The notes beneath the pieces were generated by a model, which had not been told where the DNA came from, ran no database searches, and saw nothing but the letters and a program-made list of their open reading frames with translations. Below, in pieces: positions 8,649-16,843 of a stretch of 64,000 bases of DNA (position 1 is the first letter of the stretch; the number at the start of each line of letters is the position of its first letter). Position numbers and translations under genes: made by a program. Source of the stretch: Shewanella litorisediminis (GTDB taxonomy: Bacteria; Pseudomonadota; Gammaproteobacteria; Enterobacterales; Shewanellaceae); assembly GCF_016834455.1 (NCBI RefSeq), contig NZ_CP069213.1, forward strand, positions 1,550,501 to 1,614,500, written 5' to 3'.

Positions 8649-8850
8649 AATAATGCGTTCAGATTATTTACATATGTTTTAATTTTGTTAATTGGTGGCG
8701 GTGGCGCTGTCGCCAGGAAAGTAAACTTTTGCAGACTGGTAATCCTCCGTGAGCGGTATAAGCTTTTGAAGGCGACCTTTGGGGCACCAGCGCTCAGGCT
8801 GATGTCATCGCCAGGCTGTCTTGATTGGTTATTTCAGGAGGAAATATGTC

Positions 8851-9294
8851 ATGAACATCAGAGTTTCATCGTTACTGGCTGGTGCTCTGGCGCTGCTTGG
8901 TGCTCTGCTGGCCAATTCTGCGCTGGCCGATGACTGGTTTAAAATCGCCGACAAGGTGGTGGACTATAAATCGGAAACCGACGAGGTTACCCCCAAGTTT
9001 GACGAGAAAAACGTTACCCATATCAGACTGGTTTGCACCCAGGGTACGGTCAATCTGCATAAAATTGTGCTGCACATGAGTGATGGTTCTGACAAAGAGG
9101 TGGATAACCTCGGAGTGCTGACCGATGGCATGTCAAGCCGGGTGATAAGTGTTCCCAAGGGCGACGCCAAGCTGAAAAAAATCTCCCTCAAATATGACTC
9201 AATGGGCAGCAAGGAAATGGCACTGCTTGGGCTGTCGAAAAAAGCCCATGTGGATATCATGGGCAAGGATGACGACAAAGATAAATCTGAGTAA
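8851..9294 (+). CDS. Small secreted protein, DUF2541-like
   Basis: A 147-residue protein with a clear Sec signal peptide (a hydrophobic run rich in Ala and Leu, cleavage after NSALA) and a compact domain with alternating strands that ends in a charged DDDKDKSE tail. The layout resembles DUF2541 periplasmic proteins such as E. coli YaaI: a single Cys after HIRLVC and a VITVPxG-like strand. The match is weak and no function is known. The start at 8851 has AGGAGG nine bases upstream, while the longer frame from 8821 lacks a site. It is divergent from the Fur-controlled receptor, so it may share iron control. Confidence 0.65.
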   Translation: MNIRVSSLLAGALALLGALLANSALADDWFKIADKVVDYKSETDEVTPKFDEKNVTHIRLVCTQGTVNLHKIVLHMSDGSDKEVDNLGVLTDGMSSRVISVPKGDAKLKKISLKYDSMGSKEMALLGLSKKAHVDIMGKDDDKDKSE

Positions 9295-9349
9295 GCCAAC
9301 CCCTGACATTGTCAGGTATGCTTAAGTTCGTAATCAGGATTTTCCCCGA

Positions 9350-9376
9350 AGCCCACCATTTGGTGGGCTGCGGCTT
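9350..9376 (+). terminator. Probable terminator of the small secreted-protein gene
   Basis: A perfect nine-base stem AGCCCACCA / TGGTGGGCT with a two-base formal loop lies 55 bases after the stop codon. It is followed by GCGG and then a short T run, so the U tract is imperfect. Confidence 0.5.
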
Positions 9377-9378
9377 TT

Positions 9379-9711
9379 ATGTGCGGTTACCCAAGGCTTT
9401 TTGGGGCTCAGGCTGGGCGTACCGCCGACAGTGCCCCTGATTTCGTCAGCCTCCACCGATTGAGAACTGGGCAGTTCAATCACGCTTTTTCACCTAATGC
9501 TTTCCCACGTATCCGCTTTTACCTGTCAGCGTTTCCATAGTCATCGGCTGTTTCATGTTCGTGCCCCGAACAGGTGCTGTGGGAGTACAGTGGCTCTGTT
9601 AGTTTGCCGCTGGATTTACCCCCGTGTGGCTTGTGATCCTGGTTGTCTTTTCCCTTTGGTAACGCGTCCTGGCGATTTTCTTGCGCAGCTAAATAAAAAA
9701 TCTGGTTGATC
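9379..9711. other. Gene-free stretch before the glucan locus
   Basis: About 330 bases with no open frame that has a ribosome-binding site or recognisable product. I see no repeat or RNA gene. It ends at the promoter and operator of the GH16 gene. Confidence 0.5.
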
Positions 9712-9739
9712 TTTACATTACCTTTACTTATTTTATACA
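9712..9739 (+). promoter_or_regulatory. Putative promoter of the GH16-receptor operon
   Basis: TTTACA (9712-9717) and TATACA (9734-9739) are 16 bases apart. The -10 element runs directly into the LacI-type palindrome, so a bound repressor would cover the transcription start. The 5' leader would be about 95 bases. Confidence 0.55.
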
Positions 9740-9759
9740 AATGTAAGCGCTTACATTTG
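9738..9759. promoter_or_regulatory. LacI-family operator, site 1
   Basis: A perfect 22-base palindrome with core ATGTAAGCGCTTACAT, extended by three matching bases on each side. The central CG flanked by AAG and CTT is typical of LacI-family operators. The same 16-base core recurs exactly at 19847-19862 and with one change at 23883-23898. It starts at the end of the -10 element. The likely ligand-responsive protein is the LacI-family regulator encoded at 20029-21027; this is inferred. Confidence 0.8.
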
Positions 9760-9840
9760 GTTTTAAAAGGAAACATCGGCAGTAGTTGGCGCTGACAAGG
9801 CTAAGTTTATCCATACAAAACAGTGGGTTGGGCTGCAATA

Positions 9841-12489
9841 ATGATGAAGAATTCTGGAACGAGCAAGTACCTTTCCCTTGGACTGCTTGCGGCGGCGCTG
9901 CAGGGGTGCGGAGGGGATACCAATACCAGCACCGATTTGGGTTCGGTCAACCTTGATGGTCCGGCAACCGGCTGGGAGCTGGTTTGGAGCGACGAGTTTG
10001 ATGGCAGCAGCATAGATGCGGCCAAATGGGCACATGAGGTGAATTGCGCCGGAGGCGGCAATCAGGAGTCTCAGTGCTATACCGCCGATGCGGCAAACTC
10101 CTTCGTGGCCGATGGCATGTTGAACATAGTGGCACTGAAGGCGCCCGAGGGGGCTGAAAAGCCCTACACGTCGGCCAGACTGACAACCAAAGGCAAAGCG
10201 GATTTCACCTATGGCCGCTTTGAAATGCGTGCCAAATTACCATCCGGGCAGGGCAGCTGGCCCGCCTTCTGGATGCTGCCCACTGACAATGTTTACGGCA
10301 TCTGGCCCAGAAGCGGTGAAATCGATATTGTCGAGGCGGTGAATCTAAAAGCCGCCACCGCGGATGGCAACCCCGAAGCCTATGTCCACGGCACGCTCCA
10401 CTACGGCCGTGAATGGCCCAAGAATGAGCAATCCGGCAAGGCTTATCTGCTGCCCAATGGCGCCAATCCGGCCGATGACTTTCACACCTATGCCATTGAG
10501 TGGCAGCAGGGTGAAATCCGCTGGTATGTGGACGACTACCTCTATGCCACCCAGCGACGTTCTGAACTGAGATACAACTCCAAGGGCGAGGCCGTTGGTC
10601 TGGCCCACAAAGGCTGGTTTACCGAATACTACGATCAGTCCAGCGGTGATTTGCAGCTCAGCTGGACTGATGCGCCATTTGATGAAAAATTCCATCTCAT
10701 CGTCAACTTCGCCGTGGGCGGCAACTGGCCTGCCTCGGTGAATGAAACCGGTATCGACGACGCAGCCTTTAACGAAACCAATAAGTATCAAATTGATTTT
10801 GTAAGGGTCTATCAGTGCGCAACCAACCCTGATACGGGCAAGGGTTGTGAAACGGTACGTCCGGGTTACGACAAGCCAGAGGACGCGCTGGTGGAAGGCA
10901 AGGCGCCAGTACCTGTACCCCCTTCTGATGGCACGCCAAAAGATCTGCTGATTTTCGACAGTACCCCCAACCCTAACTGGGCTGCCTGGGATTGCTGCGG
11001 TGGATCTACCCCTGGTCTGGTGGACGACGCCGACAAGGGTGCGGTGTATCGCTTTGTGGTAGGCGACAGCCCCACAGTCAACGGCTTTATCAGCCGCGCA
11101 GCCTTTATCACCGATCCTGCCGGTGTCCCCAGTCCCTTTGATGCAGCGCCCATTGAAGCCACTGGCGTATTGAGCTTTGCCATGAAAGTGGTGAGTGCGC
11201 CGGCAAATCCCGGCTCAACCTGGATGATGAAGGTTGAGAGCAACGAAGGCGCGACTGCCGTTGAACTGCCGCTGACAGCAAGCAGTGAAGGCGTGGCACC
11301 TGCCGTTGGTCAGTGGCAAACCTTCAGCTTCCCGCTGTCTGAGCTGGCGGCCAAAGGCCTGGATCTGTCTGCTATCGATGTGGTGATGGTGTTCCCCGCC
11401 TGGGGCACTGGCAGCGGCGCTGAGTATCTGCTGGATGAAGTGAAGATTGCCCGCCCCAATGCGAGCCTGCCGTCACTGACCATCTTTACCGATAACGAGA
11501 ACCCCGATTGGCCGATGTGGGACTGCTGCGGTGGCTCGACTCCGCAAGTGGTCTCTGATGATGCAGAGCACGGCATAGTGTCTGAGTTCAGCATTGGTGC
11601 CAGCCCCACTGTGATGGGCTACATCAACCGCACTGCACTCGGTGGTGGTGGTAATCCCTTCGATGCCTCAACCCTGTACGAAAGCGGAGTGGTGCAATTT
11701 GACTTGAAAGTGGTCAACGCGCCGTCCACCGCAGATGCGCCCTGGCTCTTTAAAGTGGAGTCTGACAATGCGGCGACCGCCGTGGAGTTGCCAATGACAG
11801 CCAGCGTCGAAGGTGTTGCGCCAAGTGCTGAGTGGCAGACGTTTACCTTCCGTCTTAAAGATTTGGCCGATGGTGGTTTGGACTTGAGCGCCATCGACGT
11901 GTTGATGATGTTCCCAGCCTGGGGGCAGGGTGAAGGTGCGGTTTACCGAGTTGATAATGTTAAAATTTATCAGCCCGGCAGCGGCGCGCCATCCGCCTTC
12001 AGTCTGTTTGCTGATGCCGTGGCAGACGCCTGGTCAATTTGGGATTGCTGCGCCGGTTCAACCCCCACGGTTGAGGCCGATGATGCTGCCCATGGCGCAG
12101 TGGCGGAGTACGTGATTGGCGCCCAGCCAACTGTAGTGGGCTTTTTCGCCGAGGACGGTGTCTATCACGATGCATCCGCTGCTGTGGATTCCGGCGTGGT
12201 GCGTTTTGAGATGAAGCTGGTTTCTGCACCAAACGATTCAAGCTCGGTCTGGAAATTCAAGATTGAATCCGGTGATGCCAGTACCGCCGTTGAGCTTAAT
12301 CTGACCGACAGTACCGAAGGTGCCGCACCTGTTGTCGGCCAGTGGCAGACTTACACTTTCCCGCTCAAGACCCTGGCCGATATGGGGCTCGATGCCAGTG
12401 CCATCGATGTGGTGATGGTGTTCCCCGCGTGGGGAACCGGTGAGGGAGCGGTGTTCCGTTTGGATAACGCACTGATAGGCACGCCCTGA
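9841..12489 (+). CDS. GH16 endo-beta-1,3-glucanase (laminarinase) lipoprotein with three C-terminal repeat domains
   Basis: An 882-residue lipoprotein. The signal sequence ends in a lipobox (ALQGC), so it is probably anchored on the cell surface or outer membrane. A GH16 catalytic domain spans about residues 44-325, with catalytic motif E160-I-D-I-V-E165; E160 would be the nucleophile and E165 the acid/base. The one-residue-longer EIDIVE form is typical of laminarinases. Three tandem domains of about 175 residues follow, each opening with WDCCGGSTP or WDCCAGSTP (Trp at 383, 560 and 734) and ending in a DVVMVFPAWG-type strand; they look like beta-sandwich carbohydrate-binding or ExoP-like modules. 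No convincing Shine-Dalgarno precedes the ATG pair at 9841/9844. A GTG at 9823 is possible but would lengthen the signal sequence. It leads the operon with the TonB receptor 88 bases downstream. Confidence 0.9.
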   Translation: MMKNSGTSKYLSLGLLAAALQGCGGDTNTSTDLGSVNLDGPATGWELVWSDEFDGSSIDAAKWAHEVNCAGGGNQESQCYTADAANSFVADGMLNIVALKAPEGAEKPYTSARLTTKGKADFTYGRFEMRAKLPSGQGSWPAFWMLPTDNVYGIWPRSGEIDIVEAVNLKAATADGNPEAYVHGTLHYGREWPKNEQSGKAYLLPNGANPADDFHTYAIEWQQGEIRWYVDDYLYATQRRSELRYNSKGEAVGLAHKGWFTEYYDQSSGDLQLSWTDAPFDEKFHLIVNFAVGGNWPASVNETGIDDAAFNETNKYQIDFVRVYQCATNPDTGKGCETVRPGYDKPEDALVEGKAPVPVPPSDGTPKDLLIFDSTPNPNWAAWDCCGGSTPGLVDDADKGAVYRFVVGDSPTVNGFISRAAFITDPAGVPSPFDAAPIEATGVLSFAMKVVSAPANPGSTWMMKVESNEGATAVELPLTASSEGVAPAVGQWQTFSFPLSELAAKGLDLSAIDVVMVFPAWGTGSGAEYLLDEVKIARPNASLPSLTIFTDNENPDWPMWDCCGGSTPQVVSDDAEHGIVSEFSIGASPTVMGYINRTALGGGGNPFDASTLYESGVVQFDLKVVNAPSTADAPWLFKVESDNAATAVELPMTASVEGVAPSAEWQTFTFRLKDLADGGLDLSAIDVLMMFPAWGQGEGAVYRVDNVKIYQPGSGAPSAFSLFADAVADAWSIWDCCAGSTPTVEADDAAHGAVAEYVIGAQPTVVGFFAEDGVYHDASAAVDSGVVRFEMKLVSAPNDSSSVWKFKIESGDASTAVELNLTDSTEGAAPVVGQWQTYTFPLKTLADMGLDASAIDVVMVFPAWGTGEGAVFRLDNALIGTP

Positions 12490-12522
12490 TCCACCTAACC
12501 TTTGGCATGAATGGGAATGGCC

Positions 12523-12548
12523 CACCGGACCTTGGGATTTGTCCGGTG
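12523..12548 (+). other. Intercistronic hairpin between the GH16 and receptor genes
   Basis: CACCGGAC and GTCCGGTG form a perfect eight-base stem with a ten-base loop. No U tract follows, so it is not a typical terminator. It may stabilise the upstream mRNA or set the ratio of the two products. Confidence 0.5.
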
Positions 12549-12577
12549 TGGCCGCAGCGAAAGAATAAGAGGCAATT

Positions 12578-15500
12578 ATGTTAGATAAGGCATTTAAGCG
12601 TAACCGGTTGTCTGCCGCGCTGGCAGCTATCCTCGGCGTTGGCGCCATTCCACTGGCATTGGCGGCTGATGAGGCGGCAACCGCGGCCGATGGCGTTGTG
12701 GCGGCCCAGAGCAGCGCAGAAGAAGAGACCATAGAAGTCATTGAAGTCCGTGGGATTAGGGGCAGCTTGTACCGTTCCATGGACTTAAAGCGGGGCGCCA
12801 ACGGCGTGGTCGATGCGATTTCGGCCGAGGAGCTCGGTAAGTTCCCCGACACCAACCTGGCCGAATCACTGCAAAGAATAACCGGGGTCACGGTCAGCCG
12901 TGCCAACGGTGAAGGCAGCCAGATCACCGTCCGTGGCTTCGGACCTGAATACAACCTCATTACCCTCAATGGCCGCCAGATGCCGGGTACGGGCTATACC
13001 CGCTCTTACAATCTGGAGAACCTGTCATCAGAGGGGGTGAAAACCCTGGAAGTGGTGAAAACCGCCCGTGCCGATACCCCAACCGGCGGCCTTGGCGCCA
13101 CGGTCAATATCATCACCCACAAGCCGCTGGATAACCCCGGACAGTCTTTCAGTTTTTCGGGCAAAGGCATTTATGATGAGTCAAATGAGGAAGGTGATGA
13201 TGTAACGCCCGAACTCGCCGGTATTTACAGTAACACCTTCATGGATGACCGCTTCGGCTTCCTGGCGTCTGTGTCTCATCAGGAACGGGATTTTCGCCAG
13301 CAAACCGCCAACAGTCAGGGTTGGATTGCCCAAACCGATAATAGCCGTTTACCGGTGCTCGCCGGAGGCAAAGCTATCGATGGGCGTGAGACCGATGCAG
13401 AGGGTAATCCTGTTGCCCGCTTCCGCGATGCAGAAGGGAACGCGGTGGCGCCTTTCTTCTTCCCGCGGGACATGAACTTCAGTATTAACGATGTGGAGCG
13501 TGAGCGCACCAACGGCATGGTGACACTGCAGTTTGCGGCAACGGATAATCTGATACTGACAGCCGACTACGTGGCAACCCGGGCAATTACTGCCTCCGAC
13601 GGTTTTGGTTGGGGGATTTGGAACTCGTCAACAGAGGGCGCACCAGTGATTGGCTATGAGCTCGATGCCAATGGTACTGCGCTCTATTCCGATATCCGCG
13701 GTGGTGACGGTTCCTTTACCGCCAATCGCAGCACCACAGAAGTGAACGCCGAGTCTGTTGGCCTGAACATCGATTGGAGCCCCAACGAAGCCTGGCGCTT
13801 TACCCTGGACTATCACAACTCTTCCAACGAAATCGACAATGGTGCTGATAAGGGCCTTGGCAGTGCCGGCCAGGTGATTCTGGGCTCTGATAAGCTGGTT
13901 TCCAAGGTCTATGACTATCGCAGCGGCGAGGTGCCCCATTTCCTGATTAACTGGAACAATGGTACCCATGTACTGGATGCCGGTGACATAGACTCCAACT
14001 TCAGCCAGTTTATCCATTCACCCGGAAAGAGTGAGATTGATCAGGTTCAGCTGAACAGTAACTGGTATCCCGAGTTTAATGAGTATTTGGTCAAGGTGGA
14101 CTTTGGCGCGGCTTACACCAAGCAGACCATGTCAGGCACTACCGCCTGGAGTGGATTGCGTGGTGGCCCTGGCTTTAACCCGTCGTACACCGAAATCTTC
14201 CCAGATGCCATGTTTGAGCTGCGGGATGCCTCTGACTTGCTCGATGAGCTTGGTGGGGGTGGCAGTGCACTGATGCCCGATTACTACTACACCTTCAGCT
14301 TTGATGAGGCCGTGGCCCGTCAGCTGGCCTTTATCACCCCCGAGATAGCGGGTGACAACTATTACTCAATCGATCCTTACTTTGATGGCATTGATAGTTC
14401 CAGTCTGGTGGAAGAAAAGACCCTGGCGCTGTATCTGACAACCCAATGGGGCTTTGACATCGGTAATGTACCTGTGAATGTGAATCTCGGTCTCAGATAC
14501 GAGAAAACTGATACCTCAAGTACCGTGAAGCAACGGGTTGAGAGTCAGGTGGTATGGGCCAGCCCCACTGAATGGATCATGCAATATGTTCCCGGTGGTG
14601 ATGATAACTACTTTACTCAGGATGGCGATTATGATGTCTGGTTGCCAATGCTGGATATCAGTGCTGAGCCGTTAGAGGATGTTGTAGTGCGCTTCTCAGC
14701 GGGTAAAACCATTGCGCGGCCTTTGCTTGGCGATATGGTTGCTGGCAGAACCCTCAGTGGCAGCCCCAAAATTGGTGCCCGCCGTGGTGGCCTTGGTAAT
14801 CCGGGGCTGTTGCCGCTGGAGTCGATAAACCTCGACCTGTCATTGGAGTACTACTACAACGATGCCAGCTATGCAGCCATTGGTCTATTTTACAAAGACG
14901 TAGATAACTTCGTCTCCCGTTCAACCGCGCAAGTCACCATCGACGGATTGCACGATGTGTATAACAGCCCTCGTTACTTAGAGGCGATTAGCCAGCTTGA
15001 GGCCGCAGGTACGCCTGTGAGTGAAAACAGCATCTTCGAACAGATGATTGCCAATGGCTATGGTAATGCTGATGGGCAGATAGAACCGCTCGCCAGCGAC
15101 CCGCTGATTGTGTGGGATGTGACCAGCCCTGTTAACAGCGACAGCAAATCAGTTCATGGGGTCGAGCTTGCCTTGCAGCATGTATTTGGTGAGTCGGGCT
15201 TTGGTTTTGGTGTGAACGGTACCTTTGTTGATGGGGATGTGGAGTTCGACCCATACAGCCTGGCACAGCAGCAACCTTTGGAAGGCCTGGGTAACTCAGC
15301 TAACTTCCAGGCCTTTTATGAGAAAGACGGCCTGACGGTGAAACTGACCTACGCCTGGCGCGACAGCTACCTGATAGGGGTAGGGCAGTCTCAGGGCTCA
15401 GCTGACGCCCCGCCGCAGTATGCCAAGGACTTTGGTCAGCTTGATGCCAGCATCAACTATGATGTGAATGACTATCTGACTGTGTTCTTTGAAGGGATCA

Positions 15501-15607
15501 ACCTGAACAATGAAACTGAGCAGGGTTATGGTCGCTTTGAAGAGCAGTTCTTGTTTGCCCGTCAGTATGGCAGCCGCTACGCCCTTGGTGCGCGGGTACG
15601 CTTCTAA
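12578..15607 (+). CDS. TonB-dependent receptor, large sugar-type family (receptor 1)
   Basis: A 1009-residue receptor with a signal peptide (cleavage near LALA), a TonB box around IEVIEVRGIRGSL, a plug domain with the family sequence VVDAISAEELGKFPDTNLAESLQRITG, and a long barrel ending in ALGARVRF with the C-terminal Phe. This is the large TonB-dependent receptor family (TIGR01782 type) common in Alteromonadales, Xanthomonas and Caulobacter and often tied to complex-carbohydrate uptake. AGAGG lies seven bases before the ATG. It is the second gene behind the GH16 laminarinase, so its likely cargo is beta-glucan oligosaccharides. It is a clear paralogue of the receptor at 16844-19747. No SusD-like partner is present, as expected outside Bacteroidetes. 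Confidence 0.9.
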   Translation: MLDKAFKRNRLSAALAAILGVGAIPLALAADEAATAADGVVAAQSSAEEETIEVIEVRGIRGSLYRSMDLKRGANGVVDAISAEELGKFPDTNLAESLQRITGVTVSRANGEGSQITVRGFGPEYNLITLNGRQMPGTGYTRSYNLENLSSEGVKTLEVVKTARADTPTGGLGATVNIITHKPLDNPGQSFSFSGKGIYDESNEEGDDVTPELAGIYSNTFMDDRFGFLASVSHQERDFRQQTANSQGWIAQTDNSRLPVLAGGKAIDGRETDAEGNPVARFRDAEGNAVAPFFFPRDMNFSINDVERERTNGMVTLQFAATDNLILTADYVATRAITASDGFGWGIWNSSTEGAPVIGYELDANGTALYSDIRGGDGSFTANRSTTEVNAESVGLNIDWSPNEAWRFTLDYHNSSNEIDNGADKGLGSAGQVILGSDKLVSKVYDYRSGEVPHFLINWNNGTHVLDAGDIDSNFSQFIHSPGKSEIDQVQLNSNWYPEFNEYLVKVDFGAAYTKQTMSGTTAWSGLRGGPGFNPSYTEIFPDAMFELRDASDLLDELGGGGSALMPDYYYTFSFDEAVARQLAFITPEIAGDNYYSIDPYFDGIDSSSLVEEKTLALYLTTQWGFDIGNVPVNVNLGLRYEKTDTSSTVKQRVESQVVWASPTEWIMQYVPGGDDNYFTQDGDYDVWLPMLDISAEPLEDVVVRFSAGKTIARPLLGDMVAGRTLSGSPKIGARRGGLGNPGLLPLESINLDLSLEYYYNDASYAAIGLFYKDVDNFVSRSTAQVTIDGLHDVYNSPRYLEAISQLEAAGTPVSENSIFEQMIANGYGNADGQIEPLASDPLIVWDVTSPVNSDSKSVHGVELALQHVFGESGFGFGVNGTFVDGDVEFDPYSLAQQQPLEGLGNSANFQAFYEKDGLTVKLTYAWRDSYLIGVGQSQGSADAPPQYAKDFGQLDASINYDVNDYLTVFFEGINLNNETEQGYGRFEEQFLFARQYGSRYALGARVRF

Positions 15608-15630
15608 AAAGCGCCTTTAAGGCATCAATC

Positions 15631-15659
15631 AAAAACGCCGGGCAGAGCCCGGCGTTTTT
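15631..15659 (+). terminator. Terminator of the GH16-receptor operon
   Basis: An AACGCCGGGC-AGA-GCCCGGCGTT stem-loop followed by T residues, 24 bases after the receptor stop codon. Confidence 0.88.
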
Positions 15660-15692
15660 ATGTGGCTGCTGGAATGTGAGCAAGCCTTAGCC

Positions 15693-15843
15693 TCAGCATT
15701 CAACTCAGCACTCAGCACTCAGCACTCAGCCTCAGCACCCAGCACTCAGCACTCAGCACCCAGCACCCAGCACCCAGCACCCAGCACTCAGCACCCAGCA
15801 CCCAGCACTCAGCACTCAGCACTCAGCATTCAGCATTCAGCAT
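15693..15843. repeat. Heptamer tandem array (CAGCACT/CAGCACC)
   Basis: Twenty full seven-base units plus one five-base and one six-base degenerate unit. In phase, units read TCAGCAC (most common), CCAGCAC or TCAGCAT, the variation being at the first and last positions. It fills the space between a terminator and the convergent DUF2797 gene, and its last unit contains that gene's stop codon (15837-15839). Because seven is not a multiple of three, changes in copy number would shift any frame read through it. No gene here seems to depend on that. Confidence 0.95.
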
Positions 15844-16655
15844 TCAAAACTGATTTCGTAACCGGTGTATTTACGGATGTTGATAACGCCGGTATCAAAA
15901 ATTAAGTATTGCCCCTTGATACCTGTCAGCACGGCATCTATCAAAGGCTCTTTATCCAGATTGAAGGATTTCACCTTGGCAGGAAACTCTGATACCGGGA
16001 AGCTAATGGGCTGAGGTTGAGTGACAATTTCCTGCACGGCATCCGCGCCATATTGACGGCGAACCTCGGCAATCACAGGTGCCACTTCATCGAGTAAACG
16101 CGCGGCCTCAGCGGTTAAATCCATGTCGGCATTATTGCCTTTCAGCATTGCTTGCCAATGGGTTTTATCGGCCACGAGCCTGGCTATTCCCACTTCAATC
16201 AGCCCCGATATTTTACGGGATGCCACTTTCAGAATGGGTAGCCCCTGAGTGGCACCCTGATCTATCCAGCGAGTTGGAATTTGGGTATGGCGGGTAATGC
16301 CTACCTTCAGGCCGGATGTATTGGACAGATACACAAAGTGGGGCACAAAGCAGTGGCTGTCGCCCCATTCAGGCTCGCGGCAGGTGCCCTGATCGTAGTG
16401 GCAGGTCTCGGGCTTTAAGATGCACATGTCGCAGCTGGCGAGCTTTTGCATACAAACATAGCAATGGCCCTCGGAGTAGCTTTTTTTGGTCTTTTTACCG
16501 CAGTTGCAGCAATAGATATTACCGGAATAGATGAGTTTTACAGGCTTACCTATTAAGGGATTCAGCGGGATTTCTGTGTCACCTATGGGCAGGCGATAGT
16601 TGGCTTGCCCCAGCTCATCGAGCCCGGTGCGCATTTTTCGTAAGGTTCCTTGCAT
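15837..16655 (-). CDS. DUF2797 family protein with Cys-rich zinc-binding region
   Basis: A soluble 272-residue protein I recognise as DUF2797. Residues 49-102 hold ten Cys (CCNC, CYVC, CDMC and single Cys), surely one or more zinc sites. After them, FVYLSNTSGLKVGITR (about 107-122) followed by RW and QGA resembles the start of a GIY-YIG-type nuclease fold (YIxS.....KIGxS), a similarity I infer and cannot prove. No function is established. The ATG at 16655 has a weak GAGAG nearby. The stop codon lies inside the heptamer array, so the final bases of the gene are repeat-derived in phase. It is convergent with receptor 1 and downstream of receptor 2, from which a strong terminator separates it. 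Confidence 0.8.
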   Translation of the reverse strand: MQGTLRKMRTGLDELGQANYRLPIGDTEIPLNPLIGKPVKLIYSGNIYCCNCGKKTKKSYSEGHCYVCMQKLASCDMCILKPETCHYDQGTCREPEWGDSHCFVPHFVYLSNTSGLKVGITRHTQIPTRWIDQGATQGLPILKVASRKISGLIEVGIARLVADKTHWQAMLKGNNADMDLTAEAARLLDEVAPVIAEVRRQYGADAVQEIVTQPQPISFPVSEFPAKVKSFNLDKEPLIDAVLTGIKGQYLIFDTGVINIRKYTGYEISFEC

Positions 16656-16741
16656 GACACTCTCAATTGCGTTGACGCCGTCCGCCGCAGCGTTGGCTCT
16701 TATTGATGTAGCCTGAGTGTACCAGCCTTGGCGTTGAAGAT

Positions 16742-16768
16742 AAAAAAAGCCGCGGCAGATGCCGCGGC
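16742..16768 (-). terminator. Terminator of receptor 2
   Basis: The GCCGCGGC-AGAT-GCCGCGGC hairpin is followed, read on the minus strand, by seven T residues (A run at 16742-16748). It lies 76 bases past the receptor 2 stop codon. Confidence 0.88.
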
Positions 16769-16843
16769 AAAGACCTCACCCGTGGGCCGCTACCTTGCGG
16801 TGTTGGCCCTGGGTTTTCCCACTTAAATCCACAAACTCAGGCG

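Noticed and set aside
15693..15843. CRISPR array
   Set aside because: The units are seven bases without spacers and no cas gene is near.
15660..15905. Open frame encoding Ser-Thr-Gln-His-Ala-Pro repeats
   Set aside because: It is only the translation of the heptamer array, starts inside a terminator and has no ribosome-binding site.
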